Part shown: piece after piece, positions 8,278-16,231 of the stretch
How positions within the stretch are numbered: position 1 is the stretch's first letter
How the letters are laid out: every line of letters starts with the position of its first letter
NCBI GenBank assembly: GCA_963516675.1
Contig: CAUQBH010000005.1
Location: forward strand, 62,001 to 126,000
Origin: JABCPE02 sp963516675
GTDB lineage: Bacteria > Bacteroidota > Bacteroidia > Flavobacteriales > Weeksellaceae
Reading direction: 5' to 3'
Length of the DNA: 64,000 bases
Program-made: the position numbers and the translations under genes
Notes under the pieces: generated by a model
What the model saw: only the letters and a program-made list of their open reading frames with translations
What the model was told of the DNA's origin: nothing
Databases searched by the model: none

Positions 8278-9240
8278 CTATAAAGTATATTTTTCTATAA
8301 ATTTACTATCCAGATGATAGTATATAATATTATAATGATCTAATTTTTTATCCAAAAAATGTTTTACTTCGTCTAATTGGCTTTGGGAGATTTCCTCAAT
8401 TTTGATTTTAAATCCTTTGCTGAGATACACACCAAAATAAAAATCATCTTCCAATACTTCAAATTCTGTTTCAGAAATTTTCTTAAAGTTTTTGTTTCGG
8501 GATAAATCATTTATCGTCAGTGCATTGATGAGTTTCTTTTTCCCAACATGATTGCTCACGATTCCCCAAGAGTATAAAGGAAGGGCAATGTCCATTTTTA
8601 TGGGATATTCCTCAATGTTCATCAGGTAATTTTTGAGTGTGGGAACATCTAAAATCGAATTTTTCGGCTGGTTTTCTAGTGGCGAATAAGTGGCGTAGCA
8701 CATTAGGTAAACCTTTTCCACGGGCGGAAATCCTGTTTTTTCTTTGTCTTTCACTTGGTGAAGCCGAAGGGTGCAGGTGATTTTTTGTTTTGAAATATTT
8801 TTTAGTTCTTCTAAAAACAGAAAATAATCCTCTCTCGTTTGTTCTGTCCAGTCGCAGTCTATTTGTATTTCGGAAGTCAGAGAGAGTTTGTTTTCGTTTT
8901 TTATATTTTCTATAAGAGAAAGAGTATTTTTCGCAAGGGAATGGATTTCTTCTTTTTTGATTCCAAAAAAAGTCCGATTTGTTATGAAAATTACAGGCGT
9001 GAGAGGAAGGTCGCTTTTTTGCGAAAAATGAATTTTCCCAACAAGAGTAAACTTGCCTTCTTTTTTATCAATATCAAAAAATCTGGTGTATATGGTCTGT
9101 GATTGGGATTTTCTCAGGTTTTCTTGCTCTTTTTTGTCCAAATTCCACTCTGTTCGCCAATAATAAAAAGAGTAAGAATGCTCCTTCGGGTTAGAACAAC
9201 TAATGAATAAAATTAAAATAAAAATATGGAATAATTTCAT
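8278..9240 (-). CDS. Lipoprotein with a putative TIM-barrel-like (DUF3142-like) domain
   Basis: The start at 9240 gives MKLFHIFILILFISCSNPKE, a signal peptide ending in a lipobox-like FISC, so the 320-residue product is probably a lipoprotein. A longer frame to 9285 would put 15 extra hydrophobic residues before the signal and overlaps the promoter region. The segment IQIDCDWTEQTREDYFLFL, then GFPPVEKVYLMCYA and MDIALPLYSWG, resembles the beta-strand motifs of glycoside-hydrolase-like TIM barrels in DUF3142-type proteins. That assignment is from memory of the motif pattern and is tentative. It is the first gene of an operon with the large exported protein. A -7 box (TAACTTTG on the minus strand, 9247-9254) is only six bases from the ATG. 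Confidence 0.7.
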   Translation of the reverse strand: MKLFHIFILILFISCSNPKEHSYSFYYWRTEWNLDKKEQENLRKSQSQTIYTRFFDIDKKEGKFTLVGKIHFSQKSDLPLTPVIFITNRTFFGIKKEEIHSLAKNTLSLIENIKNENKLSLTSEIQIDCDWTEQTREDYFLFLEELKNISKQKITCTLRLHQVKDKEKTGFPPVEKVYLMCYATYSPLENQPKNSILDVPTLKNYLMNIEEYPIKMDIALPLYSWGIVSNHVGKKKLINALTINDLSRNKNFKKISETEFEVLEDDFYFGVYLSKGFKIKIEEISQSQLDEVKHFLDKKLDHYNIIYYHLDSKFIEKYTL

Positions 9241-9246
9241 AGATTT

Positions 9247-9254
9247 CAAAGTTA
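9247..9254 (-). promoter_or_regulatory. Putative -7 box for the lipoprotein operon
   Basis: TAACTTTG on the minus strand matches TAnnTTTG. Its distance to ATG 9240 implies a transcript with almost no leader. No TTG box is seen at the expected spacing, so the call is moderate. Confidence 0.4.
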
Positions 9255-9292
9255 GAAAAAAATAATAAAATGCAGAAAAAAACAACTTACAA

Positions 9293-9323
9293 TTTGTAGA
9301 TTCAAAAAAAAAACTTAAATTTG
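9293..9323 (+). promoter_or_regulatory. Promoter of the ribosomal protein operon
   Basis: TTTG at 9293-9296, a 19-base spacer, and TAAATTTG at 9316-9323 match the Bacteroidota primary promoter well. Transcription would begin near 9328-9331, leaving a leader of about 100 bases before rplC at 9429. No other gene lies between it and rplC. Confidence 0.8.
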
Positions 9324-9329
9324 CACACT

Positions 9330-9428
9330 TATTTGGTGGGAAGATTGTGTTTATTTATAAATAAAATCTGTATAAACCGCTGAATATGAGTGTAAAGAAA
9401 ATAATTTAAATAAATTTTTAATTATACA
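9330..9428 (+). promoter_or_regulatory. Leader of the ribosomal operon, possible autoregulatory region
   Basis: About 100 bases of untranslated RNA precede rplC. It contains a short self-complementary part (TTTATTTATAAATAAA at 9350-9365). Ribosomal protein operons are often controlled by a ribosomal protein binding such a leader; here that is inference only. Confidence 0.35.
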
Positions 9429-10052
9429 ATGTCAGGTATTATTGGTAAAAAAATCGGTATGACCTCTTTGTTTAACGAAGAAGGAAAAAACATTCCTTGT
9501 ACAGTTATTCAGGCTGGTCCATGCTCGGTTTTACAGGTCAGAACCGAAGAAGTTGATGGTTATTCAGCTGTTCAATTAGGTTTCGATGACAAGAGTGAAA
9601 AGAATGTCGGAAAGGCATTAGCTGGTCATTTTAAAAAGGCTGGTTCTGCTCCTAAGGCGAAAATCGTAGAATTCCACAATGGATTCGAGGATGTGAAATT
9701 AGGAGATGAAGTGAATGTAGATGTCTTCGTAGAAGGAGAGTATGTAGATGTTACAGGAACTTCAAAAGGTAAAGGTTTCCAAGGTGTTGTTAAAAGACAT
9801 GGTTTTGGTGGTGTAATGCAGCAGACTCATGGACAGCACAATAGATTGAGAGCTCCGGGTTCTATCGGTGCGGGTTCAGATCCATCAAGAGTTTTTAAAG
9901 GCTTGAGAATGGCTGGTAGAATGGGAGGTGAGCAGGTTACTGTTCAAAACCTTCAAGTGTTAAAAGTAGATAAAGAACAAAATCTTTTAATAGTAAAAGG
10001 TGCTGTTCCGGGAGCTAAAAATTCTTATGTAATTATCAGAAAATGGAATTAG
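9429..10052 (+). CDS. rplC: 50S ribosomal protein L3
   Basis: L3 is a primary 23S rRNA-binding protein whose central loop reaches toward the peptidyl transferase centre. The 207-residue protein starts SGIIGKKIGMTSLF and has the signature GKGFQGVVKRHGF and the QTHGQ...RAPGSIG loop with the glutamine that PrmB methylates in other bacteria. It is the first gene of the operon here, with no rpsJ before it. It overlaps rplD by ten bases. Confidence 0.98.
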   Translation: MSGIIGKKIGMTSLFNEEGKNIPCTVIQAGPCSVLQVRTEEVDGYSAVQLGFDDKSEKNVGKALAGHFKKAGSAPKAKIVEFHNGFEDVKLGDEVNVDVFVEGEYVDVTGTSKGKGFQGVVKRHGFGGVMQQTHGQHNRLRAPGSIGAGSDPSRVFKGLRMAGRMGGEQVTVQNLQVLKVDKEQNLLIVKGAVPGAKNSYVIIRKWN

Positions 10053-10672
10053 TAGTATTAAATACATCAGGAAAAGAAACCGGAAGAAAGGTACAGTTAG
10101 ACGATACTATCTTTGGTATCGAGCCTAACCAGCACGCGGTTTACTTAGAAGTGAAACAATATCTTGCGGCTCAAAGACAAGGCACGCATAAGTCTAAAGA
10201 AAGAAGTGAAATCACAGCTTCTACTAAAAAATTGAAGAAACAGAAAGGTTCTGGTTCTGCAAGATACGGGGATATCAAATCACCTGTATTCAAAGGAGGA
10301 GGTAGAGTTTTTGGGCCTAAGCCAAGAGATTATAGATTTAAATTAAATAAAGCATTAAAAAGATTAGCGAAAAAATCTGTTCTTTCTCAAAAAATGAGAG
10401 AAGATTCTATCAAAGTTTTAGAAGAGTTGAATTTCTCTGCTCCTAAAACAAAAGATTTTGTTAATGTAGTGAATGCTTTAGGTTTGGAAGGTAAGAAGTC
10501 ATTATTTATTCTTGCTGAAGCAAACAAGAATGTATTTTTATCTTCAAGAAACTTACCAAAAGCAAAAGTGATGAATTATAACGAAATTTCTTCTTATGAT
10601 TTAATCAACGCTGGTGAGGTAGTATTCTTTGAAGGTGCAGTAGAGAAGTTTCAAGAAAATTTAAGAAAATAA
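10043..10672 (+). CDS. rplD: 50S ribosomal protein L4
   Basis: L4 (209 aa) binds 23S rRNA domain I and lines the exit tunnel with an extended loop, seen here as the basic stretch around KKQKGSGSARYGDIKSPVFK. In enterobacteria L4 also represses its own operon. Its ATG is inside the end of rplC, so the two are probably translationally coupled. Confidence 0.97.
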   Translation: MELVVLNTSGKETGRKVQLDDTIFGIEPNQHAVYLEVKQYLAAQRQGTHKSKERSEITASTKKLKKQKGSGSARYGDIKSPVFKGGGRVFGPKPRDYRFKLNKALKRLAKKSVLSQKMREDSIKVLEELNFSAPKTKDFVNVVNALGLEGKKSLFILAEANKNVFLSSRNLPKAKVMNYNEISSYDLINAGEVVFFEGAVEKFQENLRK

Positions 10673-10675
10673 ATC

Positions 10676-10963
10676 ATGTCAATCATTATTAAACCAATCA
10701 TTTCGGAAAAAGCGACTTATCTTACGGATTTGAGAGGACAGTATTCTTTTTTAGTAGATACTAAAGCGAATAAAATCCAAATTAAAAACGCTGTAGAAGA
10801 AGCTTATGGTGTAAAGGTAGCAAATGTTAGGACTATGATTTATGCTCCTAAAGTTTCTATGAAATACACTAAAAAAGGTCTTCAAGTTGGTAAAACTAAC
10901 AAATTGAAGAAAGCAGTTATAGAGCTTCAAGCAGGTGAAGTTATCGATGTTTTTGCAAATTAA
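10676..10963 (+). CDS. rplW: 50S ribosomal protein L23
   Basis: L23 (95 aa) sits at the tunnel exit and is the docking site of trigger factor and SRP. The fold starts with IIIKPIISEKAT, the usual L23 N-terminal signature, and has KANKIQIKNAVEEAYGVKV in the middle. It follows rplD by 3 bases. Confidence 0.97.
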   Translation: MSIIIKPIISEKATYLTDLRGQYSFLVDTKANKIQIKNAVEEAYGVKVANVRTMIYAPKVSMKYTKKGLQVGKTNKLKKAVIELQAGEVIDVFAN

Positions 10964-10985
10964 TAATTAATTATAAATAATAGTA

Positions 10986-11807
10986 ATGTCTGTTAGAAAA
11001 TTAAAACCTATCACCCCGGGACAGAGATTCAGAATTGTAAACAATTTTGATGAAATTACTACCAACAAGCCAGAGAAATCTTTGACTTTTGGTATTAAGA
11101 AATCAGGTGGGCGTAACAACACAGGTAAAATGACCATGCGTTACACCGGAGGTGGACACAAAAAGAAGTACAGAATCATTGACTTTAAAAGAAACAAATT
11201 TAATGTTGATGCTACTGTAAAAACTGTAGAGTATGATCCAAACAGAACAGCTTTTATCGCATTACTAGAATATGCAGATGGAGAAAAGAGATATATTGTA
11301 GCTCCAGCTGGTATCAAAGTAGGACAAAAAGTAGTTTCTGGGGAAAATGTGGCTCCTGAAATAGGAAACGCTATGAAATTGAAGAATATTCCTTTGGGTT
11401 CAGTAATTTCTTGTATAGAAATGAAACCAGGACAAGGAGCAATTCTTGCGAGAAGTGCAGGTTCTTCAGCACAGTTGACTTCAAGAGATGGAAAATACGC
11501 TATCGTTAAATTGCCTTCAGGAGAATCAAGAATGATTTTGGTAGAGTGTATGGCAATGATAGGTTCAGTATCAAACTCAGATCATCAGCTTACTGTTTCT
11601 GGTAAAGCAGGTAGAAGCAGATGGTTGGGCAGAAGACCAAGAACTAGAGCGGTAGTTATGAACCCAGTAGATCACCCAATGGGTGGTGGTGAAGGTAGAT
11701 CATCTGGTGGTCACCCAAGATCTAGAAACGGTAAACCAGCTAAAGGTTACAAGACTAGAAAGAAAAACAAAGTGTCTAACCGTTACATCGTATCTAAAAG
11801 AAAATAA
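10986..11807 (+). CDS. rplB: 50S ribosomal protein L2
   Basis: L2 (273 aa) is needed for subunit joining and peptidyl transferase activity. The C-terminal signature reads NPVDHPMGGGEGRSSGGHP; E. coli has His-Pro-His there, so the residue corresponding to the second His is Met here, as seen in other Bacteroidota. The N-terminal RNA-binding region has GRNNTGKMTMRYTGGGHKKK. Confidence 0.98.
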   Translation: MSVRKLKPITPGQRFRIVNNFDEITTNKPEKSLTFGIKKSGGRNNTGKMTMRYTGGGHKKKYRIIDFKRNKFNVDATVKTVEYDPNRTAFIALLEYADGEKRYIVAPAGIKVGQKVVSGENVAPEIGNAMKLKNIPLGSVISCIEMKPGQGAILARSAGSSAQLTSRDGKYAIVKLPSGESRMILVECMAMIGSVSNSDHQLTVSGKAGRSRWLGRRPRTRAVVMNPVDHPMGGGEGRSSGGHPRSRNGKPAKGYKTRKKNKVSNRYIVSKRK

Positions 11808-11809
11808 TT

Positions 11810-12088
11810 ATGGCAAGATCACTTAAGAAAGGACCTTTTATTCACCATTCATTAGAGAAAAAGGTTCAAGCAAATATAGAGTCTGGTAAAAAGACAGTAA
11901 TTAAAACATGGTCTAGAGCATCTATGATTTCTCCAGACATGGTAGGACAAACTATAGCAGTGCACAACGGGAAATCTTTTATCCCAGTGTATATCACTGA
12001 AAATATGGTAGGTCATAAGTTAGGCGAATTTTCTCCGACAAGATCTTTCAGAGGTCACGCGGGTAATAAAAATAAAGGTAGCAGATAA
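11810..12088 (+). CDS. rpsS: 30S ribosomal protein S19
   Basis: S19 (92 aa) binds the head of the 30S subunit with S13. It has the usual start ARSLKKGPFI and the C-terminal signature GHKLGEFSPTRSFRGHAG. It lies two bases after rplB. Confidence 0.98.
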   Translation: MARSLKKGPFIHHSLEKKVQANIESGKKTVIKTWSRASMISPDMVGQTIAVHNGKSFIPVYITENMVGHKLGEFSPTRSFRGHAGNKNKGSR

Positions 12089-12093
12089 TAGTC

Positions 12094-12498
12094 ATGGGAA
12101 TAAGAAAACAAAACAGTGCATTAGCTAGAAAAGCAGCGAATAGAGATGTAGTAAAAGCATGTCTAAATGATTGTCCTTCTTCTCCAAGAAAAATGAGATT
12201 AGTTGCTGATATCATCCGTGGAGAAAATGTAGATAAAGCATTATATATCCTAAAATACTCTAAAAAAGAAGCTTCTAATAAGTTAGAAAAATTGCTGTTA
12301 TCAGCAATAGCTAACTGGCAGGTGAAAAACCCTAACGCTGATGTAGAAGCAGCAAATCTTTTTGTAAAAGAGATTTATGTGGATAGTGCTAGACAATTAA
12401 AAAGATTGAGACCAGCACCACAAGGTAGAGGTTACAGAATTAGAAAAAGATCTAACCATGTGACTTTAATTTTAGGTAATAAATCAGAAAATCAATAA
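12094..12498 (+). CDS. rplV: 50S ribosomal protein L22
   Basis: L22 (134 aa) reaches into the exit tunnel with a beta-hairpin. Seen: SPRKMRLVADIIRG at the N-terminal part and RLRPAPQGRGYRIRKRSNHV, the tunnel loop and C-terminal signature. An N-terminal extension of about 20 residues (MGIRKQNSALARKAANRD) is present relative to E. coli, as in other Bacteroidota. Confidence 0.97.
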   Translation: MGIRKQNSALARKAANRDVVKACLNDCPSSPRKMRLVADIIRGENVDKALYILKYSKKEASNKLEKLLLSAIANWQVKNPNADVEAANLFVKEIYVDSARQLKRLRPAPQGRGYRIRKRSNHVTLILGNKSENQ

Positions 12499-12505
12499 TC
12501 AAGGT

Positions 12506-13213
12506 ATGGGACAGAAGACAAATCCAATTGGTAATAGATTAGGAATCATTAGAGGTTGGGATTCTAACTGGTTTGGAGGAAATGATTATGGGGATAGAAT
12601 CGCAGAAGACTATAAGATCAGAAGATACCTTGAGGCTAGATTATCTAAAGGTGGAATCTCTAGAATCTTTATAGAAAGAACATTAAAGTTAGTTACAGTT
12701 ACAATCACTACAGCAAGACCAGGTTTAATCATTGGTAAAGGTGGTCAAGAGGTTGATAAATTGAAAGAAGAGTTAAAGAAAATCACTGATAAGGATATTC
12801 AAATTAACATCTTTGAAATTAAGAGACCAGAATTAGACGCTGTATTGGTTGCAGATAGCATCGCTAAGCAGATTGAAAACAGAATTTCTTACAGAAGAGC
12901 TGTTAAAATGGCTATCGCTGGTTCTATGAGAATGGGAGCAGAGGGAATAAAAGTTCAGATTTCTGGAAGATTGAACGGAGCTGAAATGGCGAGATCAGAA
13001 TCTTTCAAAGAAGGAAGAATTCCTCTATCTACATTCAGAGCGGATATAGATTATCATATCGCAGAAGCACACACTACTTATGGTAGATTGGGTGTTAAAG
13101 TGTGGATTATGAAGGGTGAAGTATATGGTAAGAGAGAGCTTTCTCCACTTGTAGGACAACCACAAAAGAAAGGATCTGCATCAGGAGGAGGTAAAAAAAG
13201 AGAAAGAAAATAA
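12506..13213 (+). CDS. rpsC: 30S ribosomal protein S3
   Basis: S3 (235 aa) is part of the mRNA entry channel. It has the start MGQKTNPIGNRLGI, the KH-type motif PGLIIGKGGQEVDKL and the C-terminal domain with SGRLNGAEMARSE. The tail is basic and Gly/Lys-rich (KKGSASGGGKKRERK). Confidence 0.98.
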   Translation: MGQKTNPIGNRLGIIRGWDSNWFGGNDYGDRIAEDYKIRRYLEARLSKGGISRIFIERTLKLVTVTITTARPGLIIGKGGQEVDKLKEELKKITDKDIQINIFEIKRPELDAVLVADSIAKQIENRISYRRAVKMAIAGSMRMGAEGIKVQISGRLNGAEMARSESFKEGRIPLSTFRADIDYHIAEAHTTYGRLGVKVWIMKGEVYGKRELSPLVGQPQKKGSASGGGKKRERK

Positions 13214-13306
13214 TTAATGAAATTTTAGGTTTGAAATTGAAAATTTTAAATGCCGTTACCTTTTAAAATCTAAAATTTAAAATCTAAGATCTAAAATTCT
13301 AAAATT
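13214..13306. repeat. AT-rich spacer with TCTAAAAT-type direct repeats
   Basis: Between rpsC and rplP lies a 93-base spacer, the second longest in the cluster. Its second half repeats short variants of AATCTAAAATTT four to five times (about 13264-13303). A similar short run precedes rpsD (TCAAATCTAAAATCAT, 21015-21031). It contains no stable GC-containing hairpin and no clear promoter. Confidence 0.45.
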
Positions 13307-13732
13307 ATGTTACAACCAAAAAGAACCAAGTTCCGTCGTGTTCATAAAATGAAAATGAAAGGTAATGCTAACAGAGGAGCTCAGTTAGCTTACGGAACAT
13401 TCGGAATTAAAGCCATGGAAGGTGCTTGGATCACTGCAAGACAGATTGAGGCGGCTCGTATCGCTGCTACAAGATATATGAAGAGAGAGGGGCAACTATG
13501 GATTAAAATATTCCCAGATAAGCCAATTACTAAAAAACCAGCTGAAGTAAGGATGGGTAAAGGTAAAGGTGCTGTAGAATACTGGGTAGCTGTAGTAAAA
13601 CCAGGAAGAGTAATGTTTGAAATCGGAGGAGTACCTTACGAAGTAGCGAAAGAGGCGTTAAGACTTGCTGCACAAAAACTTCCAGTAGTTACGAAGTTCA
13701 TAGTAGCTAATGATTTTGTTCAACCACAATAA
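13307..13732 (+). CDS. rplP: 50S ribosomal protein L16
   Basis: L16 (141 aa) helps shape the A site and binds near the 5S rRNA. Seen: MLQPKRTKFRRVHKMKMKG and the signature RMGKGKGAVEYWVAVVKPG. It is at the usual place between rpsC and rpmC. Confidence 0.98.
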   Translation: MLQPKRTKFRRVHKMKMKGNANRGAQLAYGTFGIKAMEGAWITARQIEAARIAATRYMKREGQLWIKIFPDKPITKKPAEVRMGKGKGAVEYWVAVVKPGRVMFEIGGVPYEVAKEALRLAAQKLPVVTKFIVANDFVQPQ

Positions 13733-13743
13733 ATCTCGAAATT

Positions 13744-13929
13744 ATGAAACAAGCTGAAATTAAGAACTTAAGCGTAGAGGATATCAAGGCAAAATTAGTA
13801 GAGTTGAGAACTACTTATAGCAAAACAAGATTGGCTCACAAAATTAGCCCAGTAGAAAATCCTATTCAAATCAGAGATTTAAGAAGAACAATCGCAAGAC
13901 TTGAAACCGAGTTAACTAACAAACAATAA
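13744..13929 (+). CDS. rpmC: 50S ribosomal protein L29
   Basis: L29 (61 aa) is a small helical-hairpin protein next to L23 at the tunnel exit. It has the usual KLVELRTTYSKTRL and C-terminal RRTIARLETEL helices. Its place between rplP and rpsQ supports the call. Confidence 0.95.
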   Translation: MKQAEIKNLSVEDIKAKLVELRTTYSKTRLAHKISPVENPIQIRDLRRTIARLETELTNKQ

Positions 13930-13943
13930 TTTTCATTTTAAGC

Positions 13944-14198
13944 ATGGAAAGAAATTTAAGAAAAGAAAGAATAGGAATAGTTTCGAGCAATAAAATGGAA
14001 AAAACCATTGTTGTTAGTGAAACTATGAGAATGAAACATCCTATGTACGGTAAATTCGTATTAAAAACGAAAAAATATACTGCACATGATGAGAACAACG
14101 AGTGTAACGAAGGTGATACAGTTTTAATCCAAGAAACTAGACCTTTGAGTAAGAATAAGAGATGGAGATTAGTAAGAATTATAGAAAGAGCTAAGTAA
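13944..14198 (+). CDS. rpsQ: 30S ribosomal protein S17
   Basis: S17 (84 aa) binds 16S rRNA early in assembly. Signatures RKERIGIVSSNKMEKTIVV and EGDTVLIQETRPLSKNKRW are present. The last base of its stop is the first base of rplN, so translation of the two is probably coupled. Confidence 0.97.
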   Translation: MERNLRKERIGIVSSNKMEKTIVVSETMRMKHPMYGKFVLKTKKYTAHDENNECNEGDTVLIQETRPLSKNKRWRLVRIIERAK

Positions 14199-14566
14199 TG
14201 TTACAAACTGAATCAAGATTAAAAGTTGCTGATAACACTGGTGCTAAAGAAGTGCTAGTAATCAGAGTTCTAGGTGGTACTAGAAGAAGATATGCTTCTG
14301 TTGGTGATAAAATCGTAGTTACTATTAAAGATGCTACTCCATCAGGAAATGCAAAGAAAGGACAAGTGTCTAAGGCTGTTGTAGTAAGAACTAAAAAAGC
14401 TGTTCGCAGAAAAGATGGTTCATACATCAGTTTTGATGACAATGCTTGTGTTTTGCTCAATGCAGCGGGAGAAATGAGAGGAACTCGTGTTTTCGGACCT
14501 GTTGCTAGAGAATTGAGAGATAAAGAATATATGAAAGTAATTTCATTAGCCCCTGAAGTTTTATAA
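14198..14566 (+). CDS. rplN: 50S ribosomal protein L14
   Basis: L14 (122 aa) lies at the subunit interface. It starts MLQTESRLKVADNTGAKEV, the conserved N-terminus, and has the signature ending GTRVFGPVARELR. It overlaps rpsQ by one base. Confidence 0.98.
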   Translation: MLQTESRLKVADNTGAKEVLVIRVLGGTRRRYASVGDKIVVTIKDATPSGNAKKGQVSKAVVVRTKKAVRRKDGSYISFDDNACVLLNAAGEMRGTRVFGPVARELRDKEYMKVISLAPEVL

Positions 14567-14577
14567 ATTCTAGAAAG

Positions 14578-14898
14578 ATGACAAAGTTAAAAATCAAAAA
14601 AGGAGATAATGTAATTGTTACAACAGGTAACAAAAACATTAAAGGTAAAACGGGTGAAGTTATTGCTGTAATTAAAGATAAAAATAGAGCTGTAGTTGCA
14701 GGTCTTAATATCGTAAAGAAGCATGTAAAGCCATCTGCGTCTAATCCACAAGGAGGAATTGTAGAAAAGGAAGCTTCAATCCATATTTCTAACTTAGCGT
14801 TAGTAGATCCTAAAACAGGAAAAGCTACAAAAGTTGGATACAGAATGGAAGGAGATAAAAAAGTAAGATTTGCAAAAAAATCTGGTGAAATTTTATAA
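14578..14898 (+). CDS. rplX: 50S ribosomal protein L24
   Basis: L24 (106 aa) starts assembly of the large subunit. The KOW motif appears as KKGDNVIVTTGNKNIKGKTG, followed by NIVKKHVKPSASNPQGGIV. Position after rplN is standard. Confidence 0.97.
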   Translation: MTKLKIKKGDNVIVTTGNKNIKGKTGEVIAVIKDKNRAVVAGLNIVKKHVKPSASNPQGGIVEKEASIHISNLALVDPKTGKATKVGYRMEGDKKVRFAKKSGEIL

Positions 14899-14909
14899 AA
14901 GACTAAAAG

Positions 14910-15461
14910 ATGGAATACATAGCTAGACCCAAAAAATTATATAAAGAAAAAATTGTTCCAGCAATGATGGAAGAATTTGGGTATAAGTCTGTAATGCAAG
15001 TACCAAGATTAGAGAAAATCGTACTTTCTCAAGGTTTGGGAGATGCAGTACAAGATAAGAAGATTGTAGATTATGCGGTAGAAGAACTTACAGCAATTAC
15101 TGGACAAAAAGCAGTAGGAACAATCTCTAAAAAAGATGAAGCTTCATTCAAATTGAGAAGAGGTGTTCCAATTGGAGCAAAAGTAACACTAAGAGCAGAC
15201 AGAATGTACGAGTTTTTAGATAGACTTACATCTTCTGCACTACCAAGAATCAGAGATTTCAGCGGAATCAAAGCTGATGGTTTTGATGGAAGAGGTAACT
15301 ACAACTTGGGTATTACCGAGCAGATTATCTTCCCTGAGATCGTGATTGATAAAGTGAAAAAAATCCAAGGTATGGATATTACTTTTGTGACATCTGCTAA
15401 AACAGATAAAGAAGCTAAAGTTTTATTAACTCATTTCGGATTACCGTTTAAAAAGAACTAA
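14910..15461 (+). CDS. rplE: 50S ribosomal protein L5
   Basis: L5 (183 aa) binds 5S rRNA and contacts the P-site tRNA. Signature segments: KIVLSQGLGDAVQDKK, FKLRRGVPIGAKVTLR and RGNYNLGITEQIIFPEI. It is followed by rpsN after two bases. Confidence 0.98.
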   Translation: MEYIARPKKLYKEKIVPAMMEEFGYKSVMQVPRLEKIVLSQGLGDAVQDKKIVDYAVEELTAITGQKAVGTISKKDEASFKLRRGVPIGAKVTLRADRMYEFLDRLTSSALPRIRDFSGIKADGFDGRGNYNLGITEQIIFPEIVIDKVKKIQGMDITFVTSAKTDKEAKVLLTHFGLPFKKN

Positions 15462-15463
15462 TC

Positions 15464-15733
15464 ATGGCAAAGGAATCAATGAAAGCGCGTGAGCGCAAAA
15501 GAGAAGCACTAGTTGCTAAATATGCCGCTAAAAGAAAAGCTTTGAAAGAAGCAGGAGATTACGAAGCTCTACAAAAATTGCCTAAAAATGCTTCTCCAGT
15601 TAGATTGCACAACAGATGCAAACTTACGGGAAGACCAAGAGGGTATATGAGAATTTTCGGAATTTCGAGAGTTACTTTCAGAGAAATGGCGAACCAAGGG
15701 CTTATCCCTGGTGTTAAAAAAGCAAGTTGGTAA
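15464..15733 (+). CDS. rpsN: 30S ribosomal protein S14, zinc-independent form
   Basis: S14 (89 aa) belongs to the head of the 30S subunit. At 89 residues and with a single cysteine (HNRCKLTGRPRGYMR), it is the long, zinc-free (C-minus) type rather than the 61-residue four-cysteine type. The C-terminal FREMANQGLIPGVKKASW is typical. Confidence 0.97.
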   Translation: MAKESMKARERKREALVAKYAAKRKALKEAGDYEALQKLPKNASPVRLHNRCKLTGRPRGYMRIFGISRVTFREMANQGLIPGVKKASW

Positions 15734-15773
15734 CAATTTTTAACAAATCGAGATAATTAAGTTGTAAAAATTG
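15734..15773 (+). other. Imperfect hairpin between rpsN and rpsH
   Basis: The 83-base spacer between rpsN and rpsH holds a 9-bp A/T stem (15734-15742 with 15765-15773). It may be an RNA processing or pausing site, or chance in AT-rich DNA. No T-run follows, so it is not a normal terminator. Confidence 0.25.
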
Positions 15774-15816
15774 CAAAACTAATTATCATTAACCAATAAT
15801 TTAAAAAAAAAGAAAA

Positions 15817-16215
15817 ATGGTAACAGATCCAATTTCAGATTTCCTAACTAGAGTAAGGAACGCACAAAGCGCAGGCCACAAAGTGGTGGAAATTCCTGCA
15901 TCGAAAATTAAAAAGGAGATTACGAAAATCCTATTTGATCAAGGGTACATCTTGAACTATAAGTTTGAAGATAATGCTGTTCAAGGGACTATCAAAATCG
16001 CTTTGAAGTATGACAAGCAAACTAACAAACCAGCTATCAAGTCTATTCAGAGAGCTTCTAGACCTGGTTTGAGAAAATACGCTGGTTCAGATGAACTTCC
16101 AAGAGTATTGAACGGTTTGGGAATAGCTATCATCTCTACTTCTAAAGGAGTAATGACTGATAAAAAAGCAAGACAAGAGAAAGTAGGAGGAGAAGTAATC
16201 TGCTATGTATATTAA
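15817..16215 (+). CDS. rpsH: 30S ribosomal protein S8
   Basis: S8 (132 aa) is a primary 16S rRNA binder and, in E. coli, the repressor of the spc operon. Signatures: TDPISDFLTRVRNAQSAGH and the C-terminal ISTSKGVMTDKKARQEKVGGEVICYVY. It follows a longer spacer than its neighbours. Confidence 0.98.
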   Translation: MVTDPISDFLTRVRNAQSAGHKVVEIPASKIKKEITKILFDQGYILNYKFEDNAVQGTIKIALKYDKQTNKPAIKSIQRASRPGLRKYAGSDELPRVLNGLGIAIISTSKGVMTDKKARQEKVGGEVICYVY

Positions 16216-16231
16216 TTTATAAATAGGAATA

